This document shows positions 17,825-26,170 of a stretch of 64,000 bases of DNA, one piece after another (position 1 is the stretch's first letter; each line of letters opens with the position of its first letter). The stretch spans positions 177,470-241,469 of the forward strand of contig NZ_JAJJPA010000007.1 of NCBI RefSeq assembly GCF_020907985.1. Direction: 5' to 3'. The notes under the pieces were generated by a model. It saw only the letters and a program-made list of their open reading frames with translations, had not been told where the DNA came from and did not search any database. Made by a program: the position numbers and the translations under genes. The DNA comes from Kitasatospora humi. GTDB lineage: Bacteria; Actinomycetota; Actinomycetes; Streptomycetales; Streptomycetaceae.

Positions 17825-17984
17825 GGTCGGTGAGGGTGGCAGGACCTCGCCCGGTCACCCCGAGAGCACCCGTTCCGCCAGAGGCCCTCAGCCGAGCCGA
17901 TCCGCGCCACGCCGTGCCGTGCCGTACGACTACCGTTGGCCGTGTTCCGCCCAACTGGCGTCCCGATATCGAAAGGGCCTGCGA

Positions 17985-18473
17985 ATGAGCCTGTACGACA
18001 TCCCCCTGCGCACCCTGTCCGGCGAGCCCACCTCGCTGGCCGCCTACAAGGGGAAGGCCGTCCTCGTCGTCAACGTCGCCTCCAAGTGCGGCCTCACCCC
18101 GCAGTACGCCGGGCTGGAGCGGCTGCAGGAGCAGTACGGCAGCCGCGGCTTCACGGTGCTCGGCGTGCCGTGCAACCAGTTCGCCGGGCAGGAGCCGGGC
18201 AGCGCCGAGGAGATCCAGACCTTCTGCTCCACCACCTACGGCGTCACCTTCCCGCTGCTGGAGAAGGTCGACGTCAACGGCGACCAGCGCCACCCGCTCT
18301 ACGCGGAGCTCACCGGGTTCGCCGATGCCGAGGGCAACGCCGGTGACGTGACCTGGAACTTCGAGAAGTTCCTGGTCTCCGCCGAGGGCGCCGTGGTCGG
18401 CCGGTTCCGTCCCCGCACCGAGCCCGAGGACGCCGCCGTCGTCGCCGCCATCGAGGCGCAGCTCCCCGCCTGA
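17985..18473 (+). CDS. Glutathione peroxidase-family thiol peroxidase
   Basis: The 162-residue protein has the peroxidase active site Cys35 in VVNVASKCGLTPQ, the Gln of PCNQFAGQEPG, and the Trp/Asn of TWNFEKFLV. Bacterial Cys-type members usually use thioredoxin or mycothiol-linked electron donors rather than glutathione. The ATG at 17985 (MSLYDIPLRT) follows AAAGG, and a longer GTG start lacks similarity. It is a single gene with a strong terminator just downstream. Confidence 0.9.
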   Translation: MSLYDIPLRTLSGEPTSLAAYKGKAVLVVNVASKCGLTPQYAGLERLQEQYGSRGFTVLGVPCNQFAGQEPGSAEEIQTFCSTTYGVTFPLLEKVDVNGDQRHPLYAELTGFADAEGNAGDVTWNFEKFLVSAEGAVVGRFRPRTEPEDAAVVAAIEAQLPA

Positions 18474-18480
18474 CCGCTGA

Positions 18481-18521
18481 TCGACCGGCCCACCCTGGAC
18501 CCTCCGGGGTGGGCCGGTCGA
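18481..18521 (+). terminator. Terminator after the glutathione peroxidase gene
   Basis: A perfect 15-bp stem (18481-18495 with 18507-18521) with an 11-base loop begins 7 bases after the stop codon. Confidence 0.8.
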
Positions 18522-18549
18522 CTTGGGCGCCGCCGATACCCTCAACCCC

Positions 18550-19341
18550 ATGCTGCTAGCCGCCATCCCGTCCCCGCCCACCAACGGGTTCCACATCGGG
18601 CCGCTCTTCATCCACTTCTACGCGCTGTCGTACATCGTGGGCATCGGCCTCGCCGTGGCGCTCGGCCGGCACCGCTGGCGAGCGGCGGGCGGCGACCCGG
18701 TGCTGGTGGACGACGTCGCCCTGTGGTGCGTGCCGGCCGGGATCATCGGCGGGCGGATCTACTTCGACCTGACCACGCCCAAGTACATCCCGCCGCACTG
18801 GTGGGGCCCGTTCGCCGTCTGGGAGGGCGGGCTCGGCATCTGGGGCGGCGTCGCGCTGGCCACCGCCGTCGGCATCTGGCGGGTGCGCCGGGCCGGAGCC
18901 GATGTGCTCGGCATGATGGACGCACTGGCACCGTGCCTGCTGATCGCCCAGGCGATCGGCCGGATCGGCAACTACTTCAACCAGGAACTCTTCGGCGGAC
19001 CGACCGACCTCCCCTGGGGCCTGGAGATCGACCCCGGCTACCGTCCGCCCGGTTACCTCCAGGACCGGACCTTCCACCCCACCTTCCTCTACGAGCTCAT
19101 CTGGGACCTGGCGCTGGCCGCGGTCCTGATCTGGCTCGGCAACCGCAAGCGGCTCCAACCGGGCAGCCTGATGGCCCTCTACGTGATGGGCTACTCGGCG
19201 TTCCGCATCTTCGAGGAGTCGCTGCGCGTCGACCCCTCGCAGTACTTCCTCGGTCTGCGGCTGAACTTCTACGTGGCGTCGGGCCTGGCGCTGTTCGGGC
19301 TGGTCTGGTTCATCGTCCTCCAGCGACGCAGGCGGGACTGA
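18550..19341 (+). CDS. lgt: Prolipoprotein diacylglyceryl transferase
   Basis: The 263-residue membrane enzyme shows the Lgt signature GRIGNYFNQELFGGPTDLPW plus HPTFLYELIWDL and the N-terminal HFYALSYIVG. Lgt transfers diacylglycerol to the lipobox cysteine of prolipoproteins at the membrane. The ATG at 18550 is preceded by a GATACC hexamer about 10 bases upstream and no ribosome site, so the mRNA may be leaderless. The gene is not next to trp genes, where Streptomyces usually keeps an lgt, so it may be a second copy; this window cannot show that. Confidence 0.92.
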   Translation: MLLAAIPSPPTNGFHIGPLFIHFYALSYIVGIGLAVALGRHRWRAAGGDPVLVDDVALWCVPAGIIGGRIYFDLTTPKYIPPHWWGPFAVWEGGLGIWGGVALATAVGIWRVRRAGADVLGMMDALAPCLLIAQAIGRIGNYFNQELFGGPTDLPWGLEIDPGYRPPGYLQDRTFHPTFLYELIWDLALAAVLIWLGNRKRLQPGSLMALYVMGYSAFRIFEESLRVDPSQYFLGLRLNFYVASGLALFGLVWFIVLQRRRRD

Positions 19342-19399
19342 CCTGCCACGCCCTCCACGGGTGAACGGGTTTGACCCTCCAGCGGCAGGAGACCGGACA

Positions 19400-20362
19400 G
19401 TGGCGGACATGCCCGACGACACCACCCTCCTCACCATCGGCGAACTGGCCCGGCTGACCGGTCTGACGGTCAAGACGATCCGGTACTGGTCCGACGAAGG
19501 GCTGGTGCCGCCGGCTGACCGAACCCCCGCCGGCTACCGGCTCTACGGTCCCGACGCGCTGCTGCGCCTGGGCCTGGTCCGTACGCTGCGCGACCTCGAC
19601 GTGGACCTCGCGACCGTGCACCGGGTACTGGCGAGCGAGTTGACCCTCGCCGAGGTCGCCGAGGCGCACGCGGCCGCCCTTGGCACCCGGATCCGCGCGA
19701 TGCAGTCGCACCGGGCCGTGCTGCGGATGGTGGCCAGGCGGGGCACCACCACACCCGAGGAGATCGAACTCATGCACAAGCTCGCCCGGCTCTCCGACAC
19801 CGAACGACGCACCCTGATCAACGACTTCATCGACGACACCTTCCGCGGTCTCGACCCCGGCCCCGACTTCCTGCCGATGCTGCGGGGCGCGATGCCCGAA
19901 CTGCCTGCCGAGCCGAGCCGGCAGCAGATCGAAGCCTGGGTGGAGCTGGCCGAGCTGGTACAGGACCAGGGTTTCCGCGCCGGCCTCCGGCGGGCCGCCG
20001 CCGCCCAGGCGCGCTCGGCGGCGGAGGTGGGCACCCCGCCGGGCGACGCCTCCCGGGCCGTGGCGGCACTGCTGACCGACCGGGTCGCCGCCGCTGTGGC
20101 CTCCGGCATCACCCCCGGCTCGCCGGACGCCCGCCCGGTGCTGGACGAGCTGGTCGGGGCGTACGCCGAGTTGATCGGCCGCACCGACGGACCCGAGTTC
20201 CGCCGCTGGCTCCTGACCTGCTTGGAGGCGTCCACCGACGCGCGCTACGAGCGCTACTGGCAGCTGCTCGGCACCATCAACGACTGGCCGACGGCTGACG
20301 CTTCACCAACCGGTACGGCGGAGGCCGCGGCCTGGCTGATCCAGGCGCTGCGGGCCGGCTGA
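19400..20362 (+). CDS. MerR family transcriptional regulator with long C-terminal domain
   Basis: The N-terminus holds a MerR winged helix (LLTIGELARLTGLTVKTIRYWSDEGLVPP, then TPAGYRLYGPDAL). A dimerisation helix and a roughly 200-residue helical C-terminal domain of unknown ligand follow. At 320 residues it is well above the 120-150 of metal-sensing MerR proteins, like other Streptomyces long MerR proteins. GTG 19400 follows AGGAGA at 19387-19392; an ATG at 19409 is the alternative. No obvious target lies next to it. Confidence 0.82.
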   Translation: MADMPDDTTLLTIGELARLTGLTVKTIRYWSDEGLVPPADRTPAGYRLYGPDALLRLGLVRTLRDLDVDLATVHRVLASELTLAEVAEAHAAALGTRIRAMQSHRAVLRMVARRGTTTPEEIELMHKLARLSDTERRTLINDFIDDTFRGLDPGPDFLPMLRGAMPELPAEPSRQQIEAWVELAELVQDQGFRAGLRRAAAAQARSAAEVGTPPGDASRAVAALLTDRVAAAVASGITPGSPDARPVLDELVGAYAELIGRTDGPEFRRWLLTCLEASTDARYERYWQLLGTINDWPTADASPTGTAEAAAWLIQALRAG

Positions 20363-20380
20363 CGCTGCACCGATCGGCCC

Positions 20381-20488
20381 GCCCGGCTCGAGCGGACACC
20401 TGCCCGGCTCGAGCGGGCACCGCCGCCCCACCGCGGCCAACGGGCCAACCCCGGCCAACAGGGCAACGGGCAACGGGCAACGGGCAAC
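20381..20488. repeat. Short direct repeats: 20-bp pair and GGGCAAC heptamers
   Basis: Positions 20381-20400 and 20402-20421 are a 20-bp direct repeat with one difference, containing the palindrome GGCTCGAGC. Four exact copies of GGGCAAC follow at 20461-20488. The rest of the 288-bp gap between the MerR gene and the response regulator holds nothing else recognisable. Confidence 0.75.
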
Positions 20489-20650
20489 GGGCGGGAAGGT
20501 AGGGACGCCCCGGTGGTCGGCGTGGCTGCGGTCACGGCGCCGGCCGCCCGCGAGCCGGGAAACCCGGCGAGGACCCGGCCCCGCGCCCCGCTCCCCGCAT
20601 CCCGCGCCCCGCACGCCGCCCGCCAGTCCGGGGCGTTCTAGGCTGAGGCA

Positions 20651-21427
20651 ATGGCACAGGTCACCGAAGGCGCGGCACACCCCGCACCGCTGTCCGTCCT
20701 CGTCGTCGAGGACGACCAGGGAATCGCCGCCTCGCTCGGGCGTGGGCTCAGCCGGGAGGGGTACGCGGTCCGGCACGCCGCGACGGGGACGGAGGCGCTC
20801 CGGACGCGGCCGGTGCCCGACGTGGTGCTGCTCGACCTGGGGCTGCCCGACCTGGACGGGGTGGAGGTCTGCCGCCGCCTGCGCCAGGAGTCGGATGCCG
20901 CGATCATCGTGGTGACCGCCCGCGGGGAGGAGGCCGACCGGGTCGCGGCGCTGGACCAGGGCGCGGACGACTACCTGGTCAAGCCGTTCGGGCTGGCGGA
21001 GCTGCTGGCCCGGCTGCGCGCGGTGCTGCGGCGGACCCGCCCGACCGGCAGCGAACTGCTGGTGCACGGCCCGCTGACCGTGGACCCGCGTAGCCGCCGG
21101 GTCGGCGTGCACGGCCAGGAGGTCGCGCTGACACCGAAGGAGTTCGACATCCTGCACTGCCTGGCGGTCGATCCGGGCCGGGTGGTGACCCGGCAGGAGA
21201 TCCTGGAACGGGCCTGGGACGAGCACTGGTACGGACCGACCAAGGTGCTGGACGTCCACATGGCGGCGCTGCGCCGCAAACTGGCCGTCGACGGACTGAT
21301 CGAGACGGTCTACGGCCGGGGATTCCGGCTCGGCGACACCGCTGCCCTCGGCGACACCGCTGTGCCCGGCGACACCGCTGCGCCCGGCGGCCCGGGCACC
21401 GTGCCCGGGCCGGAGTCCATGCGGTGA
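20651..21427 (+). CDS. OmpR family response regulator
   Basis: The 258-residue protein has a receiver domain (acidic Asp21/Asp22, phospho-acceptor Asp62 in VVLLDLGLPDLDG, Lys in LVKPFG) and an OmpR winged helix (VALTPKEFDILHCLAVDPG, HMAALRRKL). The C-terminus carries three copies of a six-residue repeat (GDTAxx, 18-bp unit, 21329-21382) beyond the DNA-binding domain. The stop overlaps the kinase start (GTGA). A TAGGCT hexamer 7-12 bases before the ATG suggests a leaderless transcript. The 11-bp direct repeats at 23676-23697 are a candidate target. Confidence 0.92.
   Translation: MAQVTEGAAHPAPLSVLVVEDDQGIAASLGRGLSREGYAVRHAATGTEALRTRPVPDVVLLDLGLPDLDGVEVCRRLRQESDAAIIVVTARGEEADRVAALDQGADDYLVKPFGLAELLARLRAVLRRTRPTGSELLVHGPLTVDPRSRRVGVHGQEVALTPKEFDILHCLAVDPGRVVTRQEILERAWDEHWYGPTKVLDVHMAALRRKLAVDGLIETVYGRGFRLGDTAALGDTAVPGDTAAPGGPGTVPGPESMR
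21329..21382 (+). repeat. 18-bp in-frame tandem repeat, three copies
   Basis: Units at 21329-21346, 21347-21364 and 21365-21382 share the core CGGCGACACCGCTG and encode a repeated Gly-Asp-Thr-Ala tail on the response regulator. Confidence 0.8.
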
Positions 21428-22842
21428 CCAAGCGCATCGCGCTGAGCGTGCTGGCCCTGGTGACCGCGTTGCTGGTGTTGGCCGTGGTGCCGCTCGGCAT
21501 CTCGATGACCGACCGGGAGAGCGACTCGTTCCGGGGTCAGACGGCGGCCACGGCCCGCACCATCGCCGCGGCGGCCGAGGAGCACCTGTCCGACAACCGC
21601 CCCGACTCCGACGCCGCCGAGCAGATCTCGTCAGCTGCCGCTCGCGGCGAGTGCGCCCAGGTGTTCGATGCGCATGGTGCCGAAGTGCTGTCCACTCCGT
21701 GCCGAGCAGTCCTACCCCCGGGGGCGCTGATCCGGGTACTGGCCACGGGTCGGCAGCAGTCCGTGCAACGGGCCGGCAGGCTGACCCTCGTCGTGCCCGT
21801 CGGGGACACCCTGCCGGCCTCCGGTGCGCTGGCGTTCTCCCGGTCCACCGACGGTCTGAACGAGCGGTTGATCACGATCTGGGCCTGGCTGGGCCTGTGC
21901 GGTTCGGGAGCCCTCGGCGCGTCGGTGCTGGTCGCCGTCCGGCTGGCCCGCTGGGTCGGGCGCCCACTGGCCGACCTGGACGGGGCCGCCGGCCGACTGG
22001 GCGAGGGCGATCTGGAAGCCCGCGCGACGGTGCCGCAGGGCCCGCCGGAAGTGCGCCGCCTGGCGGCCACCTTCAACGCCATGGCCGCCCGCACCGAGAA
22101 CCTGGTGCACGGCCACCGCGCGGTCATCGCCGACGTCTCGCACCAGTTGCGCACACCGCTGACCGCGCTGCGGCTGCGCCTCGACCTGCTGTCGGCGGAC
22201 GCGGAGGGCGACACCGCCCAGGAACTGGCCGGAGCCCAGCACGAGGTGGCCCGGCTGTCCCGGCTGGTGGACGGCCTGCTCGCGGTCGCCCGGGCGGAGA
22301 ACTCGGTCCCGCGGCCGAGCCCGGTCGCCGTCGAGGAGGTCGTCGCCGACCGCCTCGGCGCGTGGCAACCGGTGGCCGAGGAGCGCGGTGTGCGGCTCGC
22401 GGCGCGCGGTTCGTCCGGGCTGACGGCGCTGCTGGCGGCCGGGGACCTGGAGCAGGTGCTGGACAACCTGCTCGCCAACGCACTGGAAGCCCTGGCGGAC
22501 GGCGGACTGGTCACCATCGAGACCGACGGGGACCCGGAGCACCGCGGGGTGCTGCTGTCCGTCGTGGACAACGGTCCCGGGATGGACGAGGCCGCCCGGG
22601 AGCGCGCCTTCCGCCGCTTCGACACCGGGCGCCCCAGCGGGACCGGCCTGGGGCTGGCCATCGTCCACCGGCTGATCACGGCCAACGGGGGGCGGGTCGC
22701 GCTGGAGCCCACCCCGGGCGGCGGGCTCACCGCCAGGCTCCACCTGCCGGCCGGCCCGGCGGCCGCCCGTGGCTCACGCCGCGAACGGCGGGCACCGCGG
22801 CCCGCACCGGCCGGACGACGCCGAGAGGCTCCCCGCGTCTGA
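21424..22842 (+). CDS. Sensor histidine kinase partnering the OmpR-type regulator
   Basis: The 472-residue kinase has an N-terminal membrane segment, an extracytoplasmic sensor of about 115 residues with two cysteines, a second membrane segment (IWAWLGLCGSGALGASVLVAV) and a HAMP region. His240 lies in DVSHQLRTPLTALRLRLDLL, and the ATPase has N (NLLANALEAL), G1 (VVDNGPGMDE) and G2 (GTGLGLAIV) boxes. A basic, Pro/Arg-rich tail ends the protein. The GTG start overlaps the regulator stop by 4 bp. The signal sensed is not evident. Confidence 0.92.
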   Translation: MTKRIALSVLALVTALLVLAVVPLGISMTDRESDSFRGQTAATARTIAAAAEEHLSDNRPDSDAAEQISSAAARGECAQVFDAHGAEVLSTPCRAVLPPGALIRVLATGRQQSVQRAGRLTLVVPVGDTLPASGALAFSRSTDGLNERLITIWAWLGLCGSGALGASVLVAVRLARWVGRPLADLDGAAGRLGEGDLEARATVPQGPPEVRRLAATFNAMAARTENLVHGHRAVIADVSHQLRTPLTALRLRLDLLSADAEGDTAQELAGAQHEVARLSRLVDGLLAVARAENSVPRPSPVAVEEVVADRLGAWQPVAEERGVRLAARGSSGLTALLAAGDLEQVLDNLLANALEALADGGLVTIETDGDPEHRGVLLSVVDNGPGMDEAARERAFRRFDTGRPSGTGLGLAIVHRLITANGGRVALEPTPGGGLTARLHLPAGPAAARGSRRERRAPRPAPAGRRREAPRV

Positions 22843-22966
22843 GCGGTCACCCGGTGCCAGGAGCTGACGCCAGCCTCGACCGGTCCCGTGGGCTGAGCGT
22901 CGGGCCGGCCGCCACTTCCACCGCCCGCCCTGACGCTGGACCAGCTGACCGCACAACCCGACCCGG

Positions 22967-23605
22967 TCAACCCACCCGCCAGGCGTTCGCGAGGTGGACA
23001 CCCGCGAAGGCGAGGGCCGTGCCGACGGCCAGGGCCAACGCCACCACCGCCCAGCGGCCGGCGGCCCCCGGAACCGGGAACGCCTGGCCGGCGAGACGCC
23101 TCCGGGTGACGGCGAACAGCCGGGGCAGGTGCAGCAGGACATGCAGCGAGGTGACGCCGATCCAGCTGAGGAACATGAGCTTGTGCAGCAGCAGGACCGG
23201 GACGGGCCCGGTGTCGTGCCCGACCAGCGCCAGCGTCAACCCGGTGGCGAACACGCCGACCGTGCTGGCCGCCACCAGCGGGCCGAGCAGCCGCCGCAGG
23301 AGTGGCGGCGGGCCCTGGCGGCGGTAGGCCCGGGCGCCCGTGTAATAGCGGACGAACCGGTAGCCGGTGGTCGCGATCTTCAGGCAGGCCGGGCCGAGCA
23401 GCAGCAGTCCGACGAACACGTGGACTGTCACCAGGCGGCTGATGGACAGGATGGTCCAGCCCTGGACCGCGAGCAGCGGCAGCAGCAGCACACCCGTGAC
23501 CCTGGTCAGCCGGGCATTGCCCCCGGGACCGCTCCCGTCATCGGCGCCGACGCCGTCCACCTGCGGAGCATCGCTCGTGAGGGTCACCAAACCGTCCTCA
23601 TACAT
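22967..23605 (-). CDS. Cytochrome b561-like four-helix membrane protein
   Basis: The 212-residue protein has about four to five membrane segments with histidines placed as in b-type heme transmembrane cytochromes (SRLVTVHVFVGLLLLGP, LLLHKLMFLSWIGVTSLHVLLHLP). It is convergent with the histidine kinase gene. About 71 bp before its start lies an 11-bp direct repeat typical of OmpR-type regulator sites, so it is probably a target of the neighbouring two-component system. The heme and redox roles are inferred from the histidine pattern. Confidence 0.72.
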   Translation of the reverse strand: MYEDGLVTLTSDAPQVDGVGADDGSGPGGNARLTRVTGVLLLPLLAVQGWTILSISRLVTVHVFVGLLLLGPACLKIATTGYRFVRYYTGARAYRRQGPPPLLRRLLGPLVAASTVGVFATGLTLALVGHDTGPVPVLLLHKLMFLSWIGVTSLHVLLHLPRLFAVTRRRLAGQAFPVPGAAGRWAVVALALAVGTALAFAGVHLANAWRVG

Positions 23606-23675
23606 TTCCGGGCGCGCCTCGCCGACCGCGCCGCGAGCCGGCGCGCTGCCGAGCCGTCAGCAGTGTGCCTCAGCG

Positions 23676-23697
23676 CTGGTTAAGAACTGGTTCAGCT
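23676..23697. promoter_or_regulatory. Candidate OmpR-type operator: 11-bp direct repeat CTGGTTAAGAA / CTGGTTCAGCT
   Basis: Two half-sites (23676-23686 and 23687-23697) share CTGGTT at exactly one helical turn spacing, the arrangement OmpR-family regulators bind in tandem. It lies upstream of the b561-like gene, close to the OmpR-type system. Confidence 0.5.
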
Positions 23698-23758
23698 GCC
23701 GGGCCGGCCCCCACTACGGGTGCCGCGCTGCTGGTGCTGGTGCTGCGTCACGCAGTCT

Positions 23759-23870
23759 GCGCTGCTGGTGCCGTGCATGGGGTGCCGCGCTGCTGGTGCC
23801 GTGCAAGGGGTGCTGCGCTGCCGGTACTGCCTTGGTCGGGCTGCGCTGCCGCTGCGGCCTTGGTCGTGCT
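23759..23870. repeat. Degenerate 28-bp tandem repeat, four units
   Basis: Units at 23759-23786, 23787-23814, 23815-23842 and 23843-23870 all begin GCGCTGC; the first two differ at only two positions. A partial copy starts at 23725. The period is not a multiple of three and no gene covers it. The rest of the 448-bp gap from 23606 to 24053 shows only the operator-like repeat listed separately. Confidence 0.75.
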
Positions 23871-24053
23871 GCGCGCGGATCCGCGGCGGCAACCGGCGGC
23901 AGCCAGCTGCGCCCTGGCCGGCCGAAGTCGAACCGGGGCTCACCGGTGGTCGACCCCATCCTTGGTGCGGGAGAGTCGGCTCACCCTGGGCCCGTCCAGT
24001 CCCGTTCCCCCACCGTCCTGCGCTCGGACGCGCACGGTCGAGCCCGGGCAGGA

Positions 24054-25079
24054 TCAGACCGCGCGCCACAGATCAGCCGTGATCTCACCGGCCGGCCCCG
24101 GACGGGCACTGCGGAACGCCGTACCCGCCCACAGGTGCATGGACTGCAGATCCCCGGCCCGGGCGGCGGCTTGGCGCAGCGGGGCGGTGAGGTGGTGCAC
24201 CTCCGGGTAGGCGCGTGGCGCCCGGTCGGCGTGCCGGTCGATGAACGAGTTCCGCAGCCCGCGCGCTGCCCGTCCGGTGAACGCCCTGGTGATGGCGGTC
24301 TCCGTGAACTCCGGTGACCGCAGCGCCGTTCGGTGCCCGGCGGAGGTGCCGGCCTCGTCGGCGAGCAGGTAGGCGGTGCCGAGCTGGACGGCCGTGGCGC
24401 CGGCGGCCAGCGCGGCGGCGATCGCGGGCCCGTCACCGATCCCACCGGCCGCGACGATCGGCAGGCCGACGGCGGACCGCACACCGGCGAGCAGCGCGAG
24501 CAGCGGCTCCCTGCCGGGCTCGGCCGCCACGCTGTGGGTGCCACGGTGGCCACCGGCCTCCGGCCCCTGGACGGCGAGCGCGGACATGCCCAGCTCCGCC
24601 GCGGCCCTGGCCTCGGCCACGCTGGTGACGGTGGCGACCTGGGCCGTGCCGGCCGCGGTCAGCGCCTCGGCCTCAGCGGGGGTCGGCAGCCCGAATGTGT
24701 ACGAGACCACCGGCACCGGGTCGACGACCAGGGCGGCGATCTTGGCGGCCCAGTCCTCGTCGTCGGCCGGGATCTCCTCGGGCAGCCGGGCGCCCAGCCG
24801 TTCGGCGTCCGACCGCAGCTCCTCCCGGTAGGCGGGCAGTCCCGCCAGCGCGACCGGGTCCGTGGGAGCCGGGACGAAGAGGTTGACGCCGAACGGGCGG
24901 GCGGTCAGCTTGCGGACTGCGGCGATCTGTTCACTCATCGCCGCCGCGGTCCGGTAGCCCGCGGCGAGACTGCCGAAGCCGCCCGCCTCGGTGACGGCTG
25001 CGACCAGCTCCGGGGTCGAGGCGCCGCCTGCCATGGGCGCGGCGAGGATGGGGAGCGCAACGTCCTGAAGGGTGAACAT
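24054..25079 (-). CDS. Nitronate monooxygenase (2-nitropropane dioxygenase family)
   Basis: The 341-residue FMN-dependent TIM-barrel protein shows PILAAPMAGGASTPELVAAV near the start, VQGPEAGGHRG with the conserved active-site His, and PIVAAGGIGDGPAIAAALAAGA for the FMN phosphate. Family members oxidise alkyl nitronates, including the toxin propionate-3-nitronate. The ATG at 25079 gives a normal length. A TetR gene on the same strand upstream may control it. Confidence 0.88.
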   Translation of the reverse strand: MFTLQDVALPILAAPMAGGASTPELVAAVTEAGGFGSLAAGYRTAAAMSEQIAAVRKLTARPFGVNLFVPAPTDPVALAGLPAYREELRSDAERLGARLPEEIPADDEDWAAKIAALVVDPVPVVSYTFGLPTPAEAEALTAAGTAQVATVTSVAEARAAAELGMSALAVQGPEAGGHRGTHSVAAEPGREPLLALLAGVRSAVGLPIVAAGGIGDGPAIAAALAAGATAVQLGTAYLLADEAGTSAGHRTALRSPEFTETAITRAFTGRAARGLRNSFIDRHADRAPRAYPEVHHLTAPLRQAAARAGDLQSMHLWAGTAFRSARPGPAGEITADLWRAV

Positions 25080-25278
25080 GTACGTACTCTACGGGCCGTC
25101 AACGGCCGTGCCCGGGCAATCGGACTTCGCCCGCCTGGGGTTCGTACTCAAGGTGCGCGCCCAGGGCGCGTGCCCAGGGTGGGTCCGCCGCGCACGGGAA
25201 TGCAGGGAGCGTTCTCAAGGTGCGTGAGCAGCACGACGTGCCCGACGCCCGCCTGCTCAGCGGCTCGCTCACTCAGAA

Positions 25279-25344
25279 GCTCGCTTGCACAGGACCTGGG
25301 TTGCTCACGAGGCTCGCTTGCACAGGAAGCTCGCTTGCACAGGA
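25279..25344. repeat. Three copies of a 16-bp repeat (GCTCGCTTGCACAGGA)
   Basis: Exact copies lie at 25279-25294, 25312-25327 and 25329-25344, between the TetR stop and the nitronate monooxygenase start. The last copy also forms a 7-bp-arm hairpin (GAAGCTC/GAGCTTC, about 25326-25349) just past the TetR stop, which could end that transcript. Confidence 0.75.
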
Positions 25345-25351
25345 GCTTCGA

Positions 25352-25996
25352 TCAGAGGGAGAGCGCGGCCACCCGCAGCAGGGCCAGCTGCTCGGTCGGG
25401 CAGCCGTGGTCGGATGCGAGCCGCACGGCGGCGTCCGCCGCTGCGGTGGCAACCTGGGCGGCGTCCTGGTCGCTGCACCCGCGTGCCACCGCGACCGCCC
25501 CCTCGACCAGGCCCAGCACCAGTTCGCCGCGCAGCCGCAGCTCCGCCTCGGGCAACGGCTGAAGCGGGCGGATCAGCTCGCGGTAGCAGGCGGCGAGGCG
25601 GCAGCGGGTCTGGCGGAACTCGGTGAACCGTTCGCCGCGCACCTCCGGCAGCTGGTACAGCGCCCCGAGATTGGACAGGCCGCCGAGCAGTAGCTCCGCG
25701 TTGAAGCGGACCAGCGCCCACAGGCGCACTCCGGGCACCCGTTCGGCGGTTGTCAGCAGCCGTTCCGCATACGACGCGGTGGGGGCGACGGTGCCTTCGA
25801 GCAGCGTCGCCAGGATGTCGTCCTTGTTGGCGAAGTGGTGGTAGAGCGTCGACTGCCGGATGCCCGCCCGCTCGGCGATGGCCCGAGTGGTGGTGGCGGC
25901 GTAGCCGTCTCGGGTGAACAACTCGGCCGCCGCGGCGAGCACCTGGGCTCGGCCGCCACGGGCGACGGCAGGGGGCGAGAGGTCGTGTGAGGGCAT
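25352..25996 (-). CDS. TetR family transcriptional regulator
   Basis: The 214-residue protein has a TetR helix-turn-helix (ELFTRDGYAATTTRAIAERAGIRQSTLYHHFANKDDILATLL) at residues about 22-64 and a variable ligand domain. The start MPSHDLSPP at 25996 has GGAGGATC upstream; an in-frame extension to 26086 lacks one. It lies upstream of, and on the same strand as, the nitronate monooxygenase gene, separated by the 16-bp repeats, and may regulate that gene. The ligand is unknown. Confidence 0.88.
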   Translation of the reverse strand: MPSHDLSPPAVARGGRAQVLAAAAELFTRDGYAATTTRAIAERAGIRQSTLYHHFANKDDILATLLEGTVAPTASYAERLLTTAERVPGVRLWALVRFNAELLLGGLSNLGALYQLPEVRGERFTEFRQTRCRLAACYRELIRPLQPLPEAELRLRGELVLGLVEGAVAVARGCSDQDAAQVATAAADAAVRLASDHGCPTEQLALLRVAALSL

Positions 25997-26170
25997 TGCG
26001 CGATCCTCCCATACCTGCTCAGGGCCACCGGGCGGAGTAACCGCGCTGAGCGAGCCGCCCTGCCACTGCGTGGTTTCGCCAGCCAACGACGACGTTCATT
26101 TCGACATCGCCTCGGAGTTCATCCCCTCGGAGTACCCTCATGCGGAATCCCGGCTCTGCTCGCGGCAGTC

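Noticed and set aside
23759..23870. 28-bp repeats as a CRISPR array
   Set aside because: The units are contiguous with no spacers, diverge strongly, and no cas genes are nearby.
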